In this document: piece after piece, positions 6,296-14,125 of the stretch
How positions within the stretch are numbered: position 1 is the first letter of the stretch
Layout of the letters: every line of letters starts with the position of its first letter
Origin: DATKLL01 sp035542475
GTDB lineage: Bacteria; Desulfobacterota; Syntrophia; Syntrophales; UBA2185
Reading direction: 5' to 3'
Length of the DNA: 64,000 bases
NCBI GenBank assembly: GCA_035542475.1
Contig: DATKLL010000189.1
Coordinates: 14,060-78,059 of the forward strand
The notes under the pieces: generated by a model
Told to the model about the DNA's origin: nothing
Database searches by the model: none
Seen by the model: only the letters and a program-made list of their open reading frames with translations
Made by a program: the position numbers and the translations under genes

Positions 6296-8587
6296 CTATT
6301 GTCCAGTGAATGTCTGCGCCAGGTTGTTATCCACCACGTAGATACAGACTTCCTTTGCCCCTTGTTGAGTGTATCCATACTTTTTTTTCAGATTCTGCAC
6401 TAGAAGGTTTACGTCTTCCCTTATCCGCTTATCGTATGACTTGAAGGCTTCTGTGGCATAATCCTTAATGGCGCTCCGGAAGTTGTCATTTTTGAGAAAT
6501 GGGTCAAGGACATTTTCTTTCAGGTTATGAACGTAGCGCTGGTGCAGCGATTGGTATAATTGAGTCTCACGAATAGTCTTACCTTCGAGGTGCATTTCCT
6601 GCGTTAACGTCTTGGATGCATACTGATTCTGCGCATCCTTGCGGAAAGACAACCGATGGGATATTTCTGAATTTAGTCCAAGGAGCCGACCCTCAATACC
6701 TTCTAAAAATTCTTCCGTGATCTCTAATTCTTCTTCTGTATAGACGCACTTTGCAGTTCGCCCTATTTCAAAGTTTATGGCAAAGAGGTAGTTTTGTATC
6801 TCTCTCGAAATGCGTTTTTCGTTATAGTAATAAAGTGATTCCTTCACTTCCTGCAAGACTGTATAGTTATAAAGGCATACTAATGAATCCAGGAAGCCTT
6901 CCGGTACAGACCTGACCAGACCCTCACGGTGTTTCTCGAAGAAACCGCACACCATGGCCATGGTAATTAGTTTATCTTTCTTGGCATAGGTCGAATAAAA
7001 TTCATTGAAAATCTTTATCGAATCCCTGCCGGTAAATCCTTTATCACCTTCAGTTTCCGATTCTGCTATGACGCTCCGCCGCCGCTTGGCTGTGAAACTC
7101 TTCCTGTCTTCTTCTGTAAGCCAAGGAGGAATGTATCCCGTGTAAATATCCATTTTGAGAAGCTGCAGATTCTTATCACAATATAGACTATATTTTTCTG
7201 GATCCCCGATCCACTCCTGCAGACCTTCGGATTCCCGTTTCAATCTCGTCGAGATAATGACCTTGGCAAAATTCTGGAGCACCCTGGGAAGAAAGTACGT
7301 CTCAATTTGATCTCCAAAGACGTTTTTGTAGATTTTAACTTCTGTATTATAGTCCAGAACGTAAGGAATTTTTATATATGTAATACGGTCGGAAAACGAC
7401 TGTGTGTCTACGACATTTTCCTGATCTTCAGGGTTCATCAGGGCAAGAAAAAGCGAATTTACATTTTCTTCTATATCTTCTACCTTATGTACCCCTTCGC
7501 TGATAATACCGTGGAGATTAGCAAACCGCTCCTTGTTGTGCGCCTTGATATCCATCAATGCATAGATCCCATTGTTGGTATTTGCATATCTTGAATAAAG
7601 ATATTTCACGGAGTTGCTGTCTCTCAGGATGCTGTTCAGTTGATTTTGCAGCAACTGATTGGTCATGACATTAGTCTTTGTAATCCTGTCACCCGGATTG
7701 AACACACTTATCCCCTGGCCAAGACGCCTGTTGAACAAATATCTTCGCGCAAACACCATCTCAAAAACCTTTGAAGGAGAGTTGAACATGTCAAGAAGGG
7801 TCTGATATAAGGACATACATATGGTGCAAGGTTGGTCCCTGAATACCCATTCAGACTGTTTTTCTGAAAAAAGTCTGCTTTTCAAGTCTTCATCCTTGAT
7901 TAAATCATCAAGCAGCTCTTTTCTGTATACCTTCGGAATCAGAAGCAGCGGATGATCATGACTGGGGCATGGGACATCGAGGTATTCTTTATTCATCAAA
8001 TTAGCGAGTTGATCTTTCTCGTCCCCCTGATGAGAGGAACCGGAACCATCCACAAGACTGCGTAATTGCTCCAATATGTAATGGGCTTCACGATCTGAAA
8101 CTACACCCAGTTCCCTCTTGTCAAGCCGCCACACCGTTTCATAAATTGCGCCTCCTTCTGTCTTTGTATACTGTTCAAATTTCATGAGCAGGTTGTTTAA
8201 AAACGTACTTTTCCCACACCCGTGCGGCCCCTCAAAGATATAGATCCTGTTCTGCTGGATGCCCCGCTTGAAAGAGGCGATATGATTAATGAGCCTGTTT
8301 GCGAAGAGTCTGTCCGCAAAAAATGGATGATCGGCTCCATTTTCAAAAAGTGAACTGCAGTCATAATAGACGTAATTTATCGACTCCGGATCATCGGGAT
8401 ATTCATCGACACCCTCTCCTATGTAACTGTAAATCATATCGTAGAATACCTGGAATATATTGCGTAAAATGAGATCCGGCTTCTCTTCAGAAAGCCCCAG
8501 GAATTCTTTAAAGGAAAGGGGGGTGCGCTGCTCCCTCTCCTTTATCTTCTGGCAAAGAAATGTCAATGAATTATCGACTGTTTCCAT
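6296..8587 (-). CDS. Second PrkA-type AAA+ serine protein kinase with a zinc-site insertion
   Basis: 763 residues. A Walker A motif GPHGCGKST is at 120-128 and the general layout is that of the PrkA family (AAA+ domain plus C-terminal kinase-like region). Between the Walker A and the later AAA elements it has C207-x-x-H210 in VPCPSHDHPLLLIP and C254-x-x-C257 in QPCTICMSLY, a probable zinc site of the type I recall in Bacillus PrkA. The C-terminus ends in KKYGYTQQGAKEVCIYVVDN, which parallels the end of the canonical PrkA two genes upstream (NKLGYCTTCAQKTIEYFC). It is last in the operon, 13 bases after the SpoVR-like gene. A second, diverged PrkA in the same operon suggests a partner or regulator of the first rather than a copy of it. 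Activity and substrate are unknown. Confidence 0.8.
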   Translation of the reverse strand: METVDNSLTFLCQKIKEREQRTPLSFKEFLGLSEEKPDLILRNIFQVFYDMIYSYIGEGVDEYPDDPESINYVYYDCSSLFENGADHPFFADRLFANRLINHIASFKRGIQQNRIYIFEGPHGCGKSTFLNNLLMKFEQYTKTEGGAIYETVWRLDKRELGVVSDREAHYILEQLRSLVDGSGSSHQGDEKDQLANLMNKEYLDVPCPSHDHPLLLIPKVYRKELLDDLIKDEDLKSRLFSEKQSEWVFRDQPCTICMSLYQTLLDMFNSPSKVFEMVFARRYLFNRRLGQGISVFNPGDRITKTNVMTNQLLQNQLNSILRDSNSVKYLYSRYANTNNGIYALMDIKAHNKERFANLHGIISEGVHKVEDIEENVNSLFLALMNPEDQENVVDTQSFSDRITYIKIPYVLDYNTEVKIYKNVFGDQIETYFLPRVLQNFAKVIISTRLKRESEGLQEWIGDPEKYSLYCDKNLQLLKMDIYTGYIPPWLTEEDRKSFTAKRRRSVIAESETEGDKGFTGRDSIKIFNEFYSTYAKKDKLITMAMVCGFFEKHREGLVRSVPEGFLDSLVCLYNYTVLQEVKESLYYYNEKRISREIQNYLFAINFEIGRTAKCVYTEEELEITEEFLEGIEGRLLGLNSEISHRLSFRKDAQNQYASKTLTQEMHLEGKTIRETQLYQSLHQRYVHNLKENVLDPFLKNDNFRSAIKDYATEAFKSYDKRIREDVNLLVQNLKKKYGYTQQGAKEVCIYVVDNNLAQTFTGQ

Positions 8588-8600
8588 AACAATTACCCTG

Positions 8601-10247
8601 TCACAGTACGGCCCGCGAAAGTTCTTTATCTCGCATGGTATAAAGGACCCTTCGGTATTCGGGCTCTTTTTCTTCAGGAGGGCTGGCAGAATATGCCGTA
8701 TACATTGTATCCGACGTCAATTCTTCTGCCTCTTCAGCAAATTCCGTCGTTTCCAGCTGCACCACATCATCCCAAAGGTAGGCAATACCTAACATGGTAT
8801 TGGCGATGTATTCATTTACCAGAGGTTTACCTTCAAATTGGTGATTAAGATACAAAATCCCATCCTTTGTTTTTGTCCCTTCGATCTCGACATGAGGTGG
8901 ATGATAGAGTGATTCCAGCAGCATATTCCTATAATCAACGGCATTCCTGCTTTTAACATAATACTCCCACATCCCTTTGGCATTGTTCAGCCTTTTTCCC
9001 ACCACGAAGAGTTTGTACCTATCCACAAAATCCTGGTCAACAAAGGTATTAATAAACGTGAAGTCGCTAAAGTTTTCCCTGACGTTAAACACAAAATTCA
9101 AACCGGTCCCTGTCTGCCTGTCAAATTTTTGTCTTTGCTCGATGTTTCGTGTTTTCTCGTACTCATAAGCAAGCTTTCCCTTATCGGCAAGGTCTTCTAT
9201 GTAAGAAAAAAGTCTCATGCCAAGCGAGTAAGGGTTGAGTCCTATCCTCGGTAATGCTGTAACCATGGCATTGACACGAGCAAAAGCCACCTCATTGCCT
9301 TTGATCCTGTCATCTTTCAAGAACAATTTTTCATGCCAGTAGCTTGCCCAGCCCTCATTTAGTATCTTGGTCCTTATTTGAGGCTGGAAAAACAAAGAAG
9401 TCTTCCTGACGATCTCTATTACCGACTTCATCCATCGGTTCTCTTCTTTTTGCATAAAGGATGAATGTTCCATGAGGTATTGAACTATATCCTTGACGTT
9501 TTCCTTTTCCCGTTTCTTATATTTTTCGAAAAGCGCATCAAACTCCGGATATTTTTTTATTATTTTAGAGAAAAACACAGCTTCGGCCATATCGCCGTAT
9601 TGATTAACCACTTCATTGTAACGTTCTATTTCCTTAAGATAATCGAGGTATCTAACTTTTCTGACGCTTTGCAGAAAGACATCAAAGTAGTAATCCAGTC
9701 TTTTGGATGCCTCTATTTCTCCAGACCGGTTCAATTCTGAAAGTTCGTTGTAGAAGCCGACAAGATTGTCGATCCCGCGTGTAAATTCGATAACATAATC
9801 AACAAAACGTCCCTTTTCTGAGCGAAGCATAGCGATTGTGCGTTTATCAGAAAGGGCCTGGCCTGCAAAATCCTCGTCCCATGTATGTTTAAAAAACATG
9901 TTGTTCTGGAAGAAATCAATGTGCGCCAAAACGTGGTAGAAAATCATTACATTCAGCCAGTCCGGGTTGTTATCATTATAAAATGATATGGCAGGATGGG
10001 TGTTGATGACAGTTTCGTAGGGATTGTTGGGGTAGAGTTCATATCTTCCCTTCTCCTTAAGAACCTCAACATCGTGAACCCAGTAATCATAAAGTGTCGG
10101 AATCATATTTTTAGGGCCCAATTCAAGAAGGTCTTTATTGGTCACTATATATTCAAGGGTCTCATCGTGGAATCGTAATCCTGCATCACGAGCCCTTTCT
10201 TTGCACCCTTCCATTATCTGCTTTGTGTGTTGGTTAATGAGTTCCAT
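8601..10247 (-). CDS. SpoVR/YcgB family protein
   Basis: 548 residues, the usual size for the family. Recognisable segments include the NEGWASYWHEKLFLKDDRI motif, NPYSLGMRLFSYIEDLADKGKL, and the C-terminal hydrophobic/acidic part with LYLNHQFEGKPL. SpoVR proteins were named from spore cortex formation in Bacillus but occur widely in non-sporulating bacteria beside PrkA and YeaH; their biochemical role is not established. The gene lies 127 bases after the DUF444 gene and 13 bases before the second PrkA-like gene, all in one direction. The neighbourhood supports a functional unit of kinase, VWA-like protein and SpoVR, linked in enterobacteria to starvation and stress. Confidence 0.92.
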   Translation of the reverse strand: MELINQHTKQIMEGCKERARDAGLRFHDETLEYIVTNKDLLELGPKNMIPTLYDYWVHDVEVLKEKGRYELYPNNPYETVINTHPAISFYNDNNPDWLNVMIFYHVLAHIDFFQNNMFFKHTWDEDFAGQALSDKRTIAMLRSEKGRFVDYVIEFTRGIDNLVGFYNELSELNRSGEIEASKRLDYYFDVFLQSVRKVRYLDYLKEIERYNEVVNQYGDMAEAVFFSKIIKKYPEFDALFEKYKKREKENVKDIVQYLMEHSSFMQKEENRWMKSVIEIVRKTSLFFQPQIRTKILNEGWASYWHEKLFLKDDRIKGNEVAFARVNAMVTALPRIGLNPYSLGMRLFSYIEDLADKGKLAYEYEKTRNIEQRQKFDRQTGTGLNFVFNVRENFSDFTFINTFVDQDFVDRYKLFVVGKRLNNAKGMWEYYVKSRNAVDYRNMLLESLYHPPHVEIEGTKTKDGILYLNHQFEGKPLVNEYIANTMLGIAYLWDDVVQLETTEFAEEAEELTSDTMYTAYSASPPEEKEPEYRRVLYTMRDKELSRAVL

Positions 10248-10274
10248 CTTTAGTTACCTTGTGTGCTACACTAT

Positions 10275-10372
10275 TTAAGAAATCCAAATATCAAAATCCT
10301 GAACGTTTTTGTCATTTGTAATATGAAATTTTGTAGTATTTCGGATATAGTGTTTAGGATTTTTTATTTCCC
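10275..10372. repeat. AT-rich dispersed-type intergenic repeat
   Basis: The gap between the SpoVR-like and DUF444 genes contains strongly AT-rich sequence with recurring motifs (AAATCC, ACAAA, ATTTC) and a partly mirrored end pair, ACACTAT near 10270 and ATAGTGT near 10350. The style matches short dispersed repeats that I remember from intergenic regions of environmental genomes. No second copy was located in this window, so the repeat status is an inference. Confidence 0.3.
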
Positions 10373-10374
10373 CT

Positions 10375-11589
10375 TCACGAAAGTAGTTTCTTAATGCCAT
10401 CGATGAGGCGATCTTCGCCGGCACTTTCATCAACCGTATCCAATCGTATCTGGCGCGGGTAATCCTCCAGAACATTCGATTTCCTTACGTATTGTTCAAC
10501 ACTTGTATTGCCGGTTTCATCTCCCGTTCTCTCCGCTACGGTTATGCCGACTCTACTCGCATAAGTGAGTATTTTTTTCAGTTCCGGTATGGTCTGACTT
10601 CCATCTGAGTCCCAATCATCCCCATCTGTGCCATGGAAGACATAGATGTTATAATCTCGAGCCAGATTGCCTGCTGCCACGATCTCGTTCACCAGCCGGT
10701 AGGCCGATTCCACGCGCGTCCCGCCGGCAACCGCGGAGTTGTAATAAGTATAGAAGTCGTTAACTTCCTTTGCTTCGGAATCGTGAAGGATAAACCTGGT
10801 TTCGACCTGTCTGTCATACTGGTATAAGAGCCAGCTGTAAATCAACACGTGCTGGGTCACCACAACTTCCGTTGGGTTCCCCGCCATGGAACCGGAATAA
10901 TCCCTGATGAAGAATACCATCGCCTGTGATTCATATTCCTTTTCCTTTGAAAAAATCCTGTAGATTCTATCTTCCGGTGAAACCAATAATTGCGCAGGAT
11001 CGACATTTTCCACATCGGGGATATTATGAAGGTTTATATTTGTCTCAATGATCTTTTTTAAGGTAGCCTTTTTATCGAGCACCTGCCCTGCCCCACGATG
11101 CTTGTCCGTCAGATCATATGTATACCGTGAAAATGACCGTTTCTTCCCCTTGTCTTTCAGATTTGGCAATTCAAATTTCTCAGTCAGAATCCTTCCCAGA
11201 TCGTAAGCGCTGGACTCTATTTCATGCGAACTGCCTTCCCCCTGGCCTGCACCGCCGGACCCGGAGTCACTTGCACCATGAACCGGTTCCTCTCCGATAA
11301 CCTCTCCTTCCTTGCCCTCACCGGAGCCCCCTGAGGTCTCTCCTTTCCGGGATTCGACGCCACGGTTATCGTGTATGAACTTCTCTTCCACAGTGGTTGG
11401 TACAAGAATTATCTTCTCCTTGCCTCTGCGTCCCGGCCTCACCAGCCTGCCGATGCGAATCTTTCTGGGGAAACCATCCTTTTCCCGCTGCTTGTCCCGT
11501 TCCAGTAGTTCACCTATTGAACCAACACTGTGAATGTTGGTAACCGTCTGAGATGGTGTAGGATGGAGGATGGAGTCTTTGCTATCCAT
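10375..11589 (-). CDS. YeaH/YhbH family protein (DUF444), VWA-like
   Basis: 404 residues. The N-terminal half is polar and Gly/Ser/Glu-rich (about 80-125), as in YeaH/YhbH proteins. The C-terminal half carries a VWA-like metal site, RDYSGSM at 229-235 (DxSxS), followed by VVTQHVLIYSWLLYQYDRQVE and AGGTRVESAY. Members are normally encoded next to prkA (yeaG in Escherichia coli) and act in the same stress and nitrogen-starvation response; a scaffold or adaptor role is assumed but not proven. It begins 61 bases after the canonical PrkA gene, with AAGGA nine bases before the ATG, and is followed by the SpoVR-like gene. Confidence 0.92.
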   Translation of the reverse strand: MDSKDSILHPTPSQTVTNIHSVGSIGELLERDKQREKDGFPRKIRIGRLVRPGRRGKEKIILVPTTVEEKFIHDNRGVESRKGETSGGSGEGKEGEVIGEEPVHGASDSGSGGAGQGEGSSHEIESSAYDLGRILTEKFELPNLKDKGKKRSFSRYTYDLTDKHRGAGQVLDKKATLKKIIETNINLHNIPDVENVDPAQLLVSPEDRIYRIFSKEKEYESQAMVFFIRDYSGSMAGNPTEVVVTQHVLIYSWLLYQYDRQVETRFILHDSEAKEVNDFYTYYNSAVAGGTRVESAYRLVNEIVAAGNLARDYNIYVFHGTDGDDWDSDGSQTIPELKKILTYASRVGITVAERTGDETGNTSVEQYVRKSNVLEDYPRQIRLDTVDESAGEDRLIDGIKKLLS

Positions 11590-11650
11590 TATGAAAATCC
11601 TTCAGCGAGAGATTTTTCAAAGATATCAGCTTTTCAAAAATGAACAGCTG

Positions 11651-13717
11651 TTAATTCTCATCGCTTTGTGTGCAAAAATATTCGATGGTCTTCTGTGCGC
11701 ACGTTGTACAGTATCCCAGCTTGTTCAACATGGTATTGATCATACGGTCGTACAATTTCTGGTTTTCCTCGTTGGTACGGTTGGCTAAGGCTCCTATGAG
11801 ACTGCCCGCTCCTGCAATGTCGGATTTAAGTCTTACATCCGTTACAGCCTTTACCAGTTCAAGGTTGTCCATAAAATCGTAATCACGATCAACCGACATT
11901 TTTTGACCGTATATCTTTCTGATGGATGATCTAAACGATTCACGCTGCTCTTTAGTCTTAAGACCCAGTCTCTCTTCCACACTCTGGATGTATCTTTCAT
12001 CGATCTTCAGGGCTTTGAGCTCCCCGGTCTGTGGATTCTTATATTTCCACATCTTGTCGGGGCCCAGGTTTTCCGCATCAATGCCGATGATCATGTTCAC
12101 ATAGTTCATCACATCTTTACGAATGGCATGTGGTTCATCCATGTAGGCATTGAACATCTCCGTTGTAATCCTTTCACGATAAAGCCCTTTGGCAATTTTC
12201 AAATCCTCAAGATACTTTACCCTGTCGTTTGTCTCAGTAACATAATCAAGGACTACACGATCGAGAGACTTAAAGACATCGTAAGCAAACATACACTGGC
12301 CTTCATTAGTTTCAGATGTCTCCATCAGGAGCTGAATCGACCTACCCAGATTCCGCTGGCCCAAACCTTTTTGTCCGAACCTCTTTGTAATATCCGGTTC
12401 ATGATTAAGCGTATCAATTACCTCAGCCAGAGTTTTTATGCTTTTTTCTCCTGCAACTTCTCCGGCGGCAAGTTTCATTGTCTCGACGGCGGTCAGTTTT
12501 TCCGATTTGGGGAGCCTGGACAAAACCACCGCCACTGATGCCGCATAGTTCATATTAGGATCCTGGTGGAGTCTCTCTTTGGTCAGGGTAGTTTTTACTT
12601 CACTTCCGATTGCATAGGTTGTCAGCTGTTCCTGCAGCTTGTAATCGGTGTTATGTGCCACGTAACATGTCCTGCACCTGTCCACAATAGGAGCCTCTTC
12701 CTTTTCCGCAATAAATTTGTTGAATTCCGAGTTATTGCTGGTTGCAATAATCAATGTATCTATCGGCCACCTGAACCCATCCATCTCAATATTCCGATTC
12801 TGGATGACCCCCAGATAAACCTGCACCAGGTCTTTCTTATTTTTGAAAATTTCATCGCTGAAATGTATTCCTCCTCCGGCGACTCTTGCCAGAGCCCCTC
12901 TTCTCAGATCAAAACGATATGGATTGTTGGCATCTGTAATATGAAGAAGACGTTGAATAGATTCTTCCCCCAGGAGATCTACTGCAGAAGAGGTGATCTT
13001 GTCCTTGGCTGAGTATTTTCCGGTCACTGTACCGAGACTCTCGCTTAGAGCAACTGGTACAATCTCAAAAAAGTACATCATTTCATGTAAATCTCCGTTG
13101 GTTAGATTTCTAATATCATTGAGTATATAGTCACTACAGGCACCTAACGGCCTATAATTTTCATACAGCGTTTCAATCTGTTTATTGGTGAATTTTCCGC
13201 ATTTTGACAAGAATTCCTTATTCTTATCATGGGTTTCGAAAAGATTCATAGCCAGGATCATCGGATCTTCAAAGGTTTGTGACTGAACTGTGTTTATCTT
13301 GCCATAGGTAGACAACTTATCAAGATTCTTGAAGTTAAAGGTATACCTGCGATTCTTCTCCTGAGCGAGAAAGTTCCTGTATAGAGAGCAGAGAAAATCA
13401 ACGAAGAATGTCTTTCCGTTGCCCGGTTCACCTACGAGTACATAGGCCATTTCGCGGGATGAACCACCCTCGGCTGCATCTTTAACAAACGAAACAAAGC
13501 TGTTAATCTCATCATACATTCCGATTACATGTTTCTGTCCAATTCGAAACGGCTTGAAATCAAAGGTGCTCTTTCCGTTAACTACCACTTTTTCAATAGC
13601 CGAATTATCTTCAAGAATCATCCTGGCCACCGACTGGTATGCGTTCTCGAAACGTCTTTTTCCATCTTTGACTTGTTTAAGATGGTACTCGATTGTTGTT
13701 GTATTATTTGCTTCCAT
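11651..13717 (-). CDS. prkA: PrkA/YeaG serine protein kinase
   Basis: 688 residues, close to the usual length. Walker A is GEPGNGKT at 96-103; the arginine and substrate-facing region RRGALARVAGGGIHFSDEIFKN and the later IIATSNNSEFNKF sensor are intact. The C-terminal part ends with a helix containing GYCTTCAQKTIEYF, comparable to the end of E. coli YeaG. PrkA proteins combine an AAA+ module with kinase or protease-like activity and act in sporulation, starvation and adaptation to stress. It is first in the operon prkA - DUF444 - spoVR - prkA2. The ATG is preceded by GGGGGGAGG, a strong ribosome site, and about 70 bases upstream lies a sigma-54 promoter, in keeping with the nitrogen-regulated yeaGH operon of E. 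coli. Confidence 0.93.
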   Translation of the reverse strand: MEANNTTTIEYHLKQVKDGKRRFENAYQSVARMILEDNSAIEKVVVNGKSTFDFKPFRIGQKHVIGMYDEINSFVSFVKDAAEGGSSREMAYVLVGEPGNGKTFFVDFLCSLYRNFLAQEKNRRYTFNFKNLDKLSTYGKINTVQSQTFEDPMILAMNLFETHDKNKEFLSKCGKFTNKQIETLYENYRPLGACSDYILNDIRNLTNGDLHEMMYFFEIVPVALSESLGTVTGKYSAKDKITSSAVDLLGEESIQRLLHITDANNPYRFDLRRGALARVAGGGIHFSDEIFKNKKDLVQVYLGVIQNRNIEMDGFRWPIDTLIIATSNNSEFNKFIAEKEEAPIVDRCRTCYVAHNTDYKLQEQLTTYAIGSEVKTTLTKERLHQDPNMNYAASVAVVLSRLPKSEKLTAVETMKLAAGEVAGEKSIKTLAEVIDTLNHEPDITKRFGQKGLGQRNLGRSIQLLMETSETNEGQCMFAYDVFKSLDRVVLDYVTETNDRVKYLEDLKIAKGLYRERITTEMFNAYMDEPHAIRKDVMNYVNMIIGIDAENLGPDKMWKYKNPQTGELKALKIDERYIQSVEERLGLKTKEQRESFRSSIRKIYGQKMSVDRDYDFMDNLELVKAVTDVRLKSDIAGAGSLIGALANRTNEENQKLYDRMINTMLNKLGYCTTCAQKTIEYFCTQSDEN

Positions 13718-13788
13718 TTTTCCTCCCCCCGTTAAATAACGGATATGATGGATTTATGCGTTGATAGGATATGTTTTACAATTATAAA

Positions 13789-13804
13789 TGCAATTACTGC
13801 GCCA
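13789..13804 (-). promoter_or_regulatory. Sigma-54 promoter of the prkA operon
   Basis: Reading left, TGGCGCAGTAATTGCA matches the -24/-12 consensus TGGCAC-N5-TTGCA with one difference and the exact GG-to-GC spacing. The predicted start would fall near 13776, about 60 bases before the prkA ATG. Sigma-54 control is known for the yeaGH operon of E. coli. Confidence 0.7.
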
Positions 13805-14047
13805 TGATCAATTTGTTTAAGTCGGTCCTCCATCAGTCATTAACTCTTTATTTTAAATCTCCGAAAGTATACCTTTTTTTAAAAAACACCCAAATTGACA
13901 CGGGCCTATGGGAGGAATAGAAGACCGTTGTTGGTGTTTGATGTTTGTCTCACATGCGTCAAATTATTATCGTTCATAGGCAATCTTTATTCAGTCAACT
14001 GACCGGACTCTATCAGCCATATACAATATATTGTTACCTCTTTTCTT

Positions 14048-14076
14048 TTGACACATAAGAATACTTCTACTATATT
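14048..14076 (+). promoter_or_regulatory. Sigma-70 promoter for the MORN-repeat genes
   Basis: TTGACA at 14048-14053 and TATATT at 14071-14076 are separated by 17 bases. The MORN gene starts 50 bases downstream. Confidence 0.7.
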
Positions 14077-14125
14077 TAATACCCCAAAAAAATCTTAGTA
14101 TGTGGAGATTTAGAGGAACGTAGAG

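Larger units (their letters stand above)
13718..14125. other. Divergent promoter region, 408 bp, between prkA and the MORN gene
   Basis: Contains a sigma-54 promoter reading left (13789-13804) and a sigma-70 promoter reading right (14048-14076). A TATACT box near 13870 on the left-reading strand could serve as an additional sigma-70 start for prkA. No gene is apparent. Confidence 0.6.
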
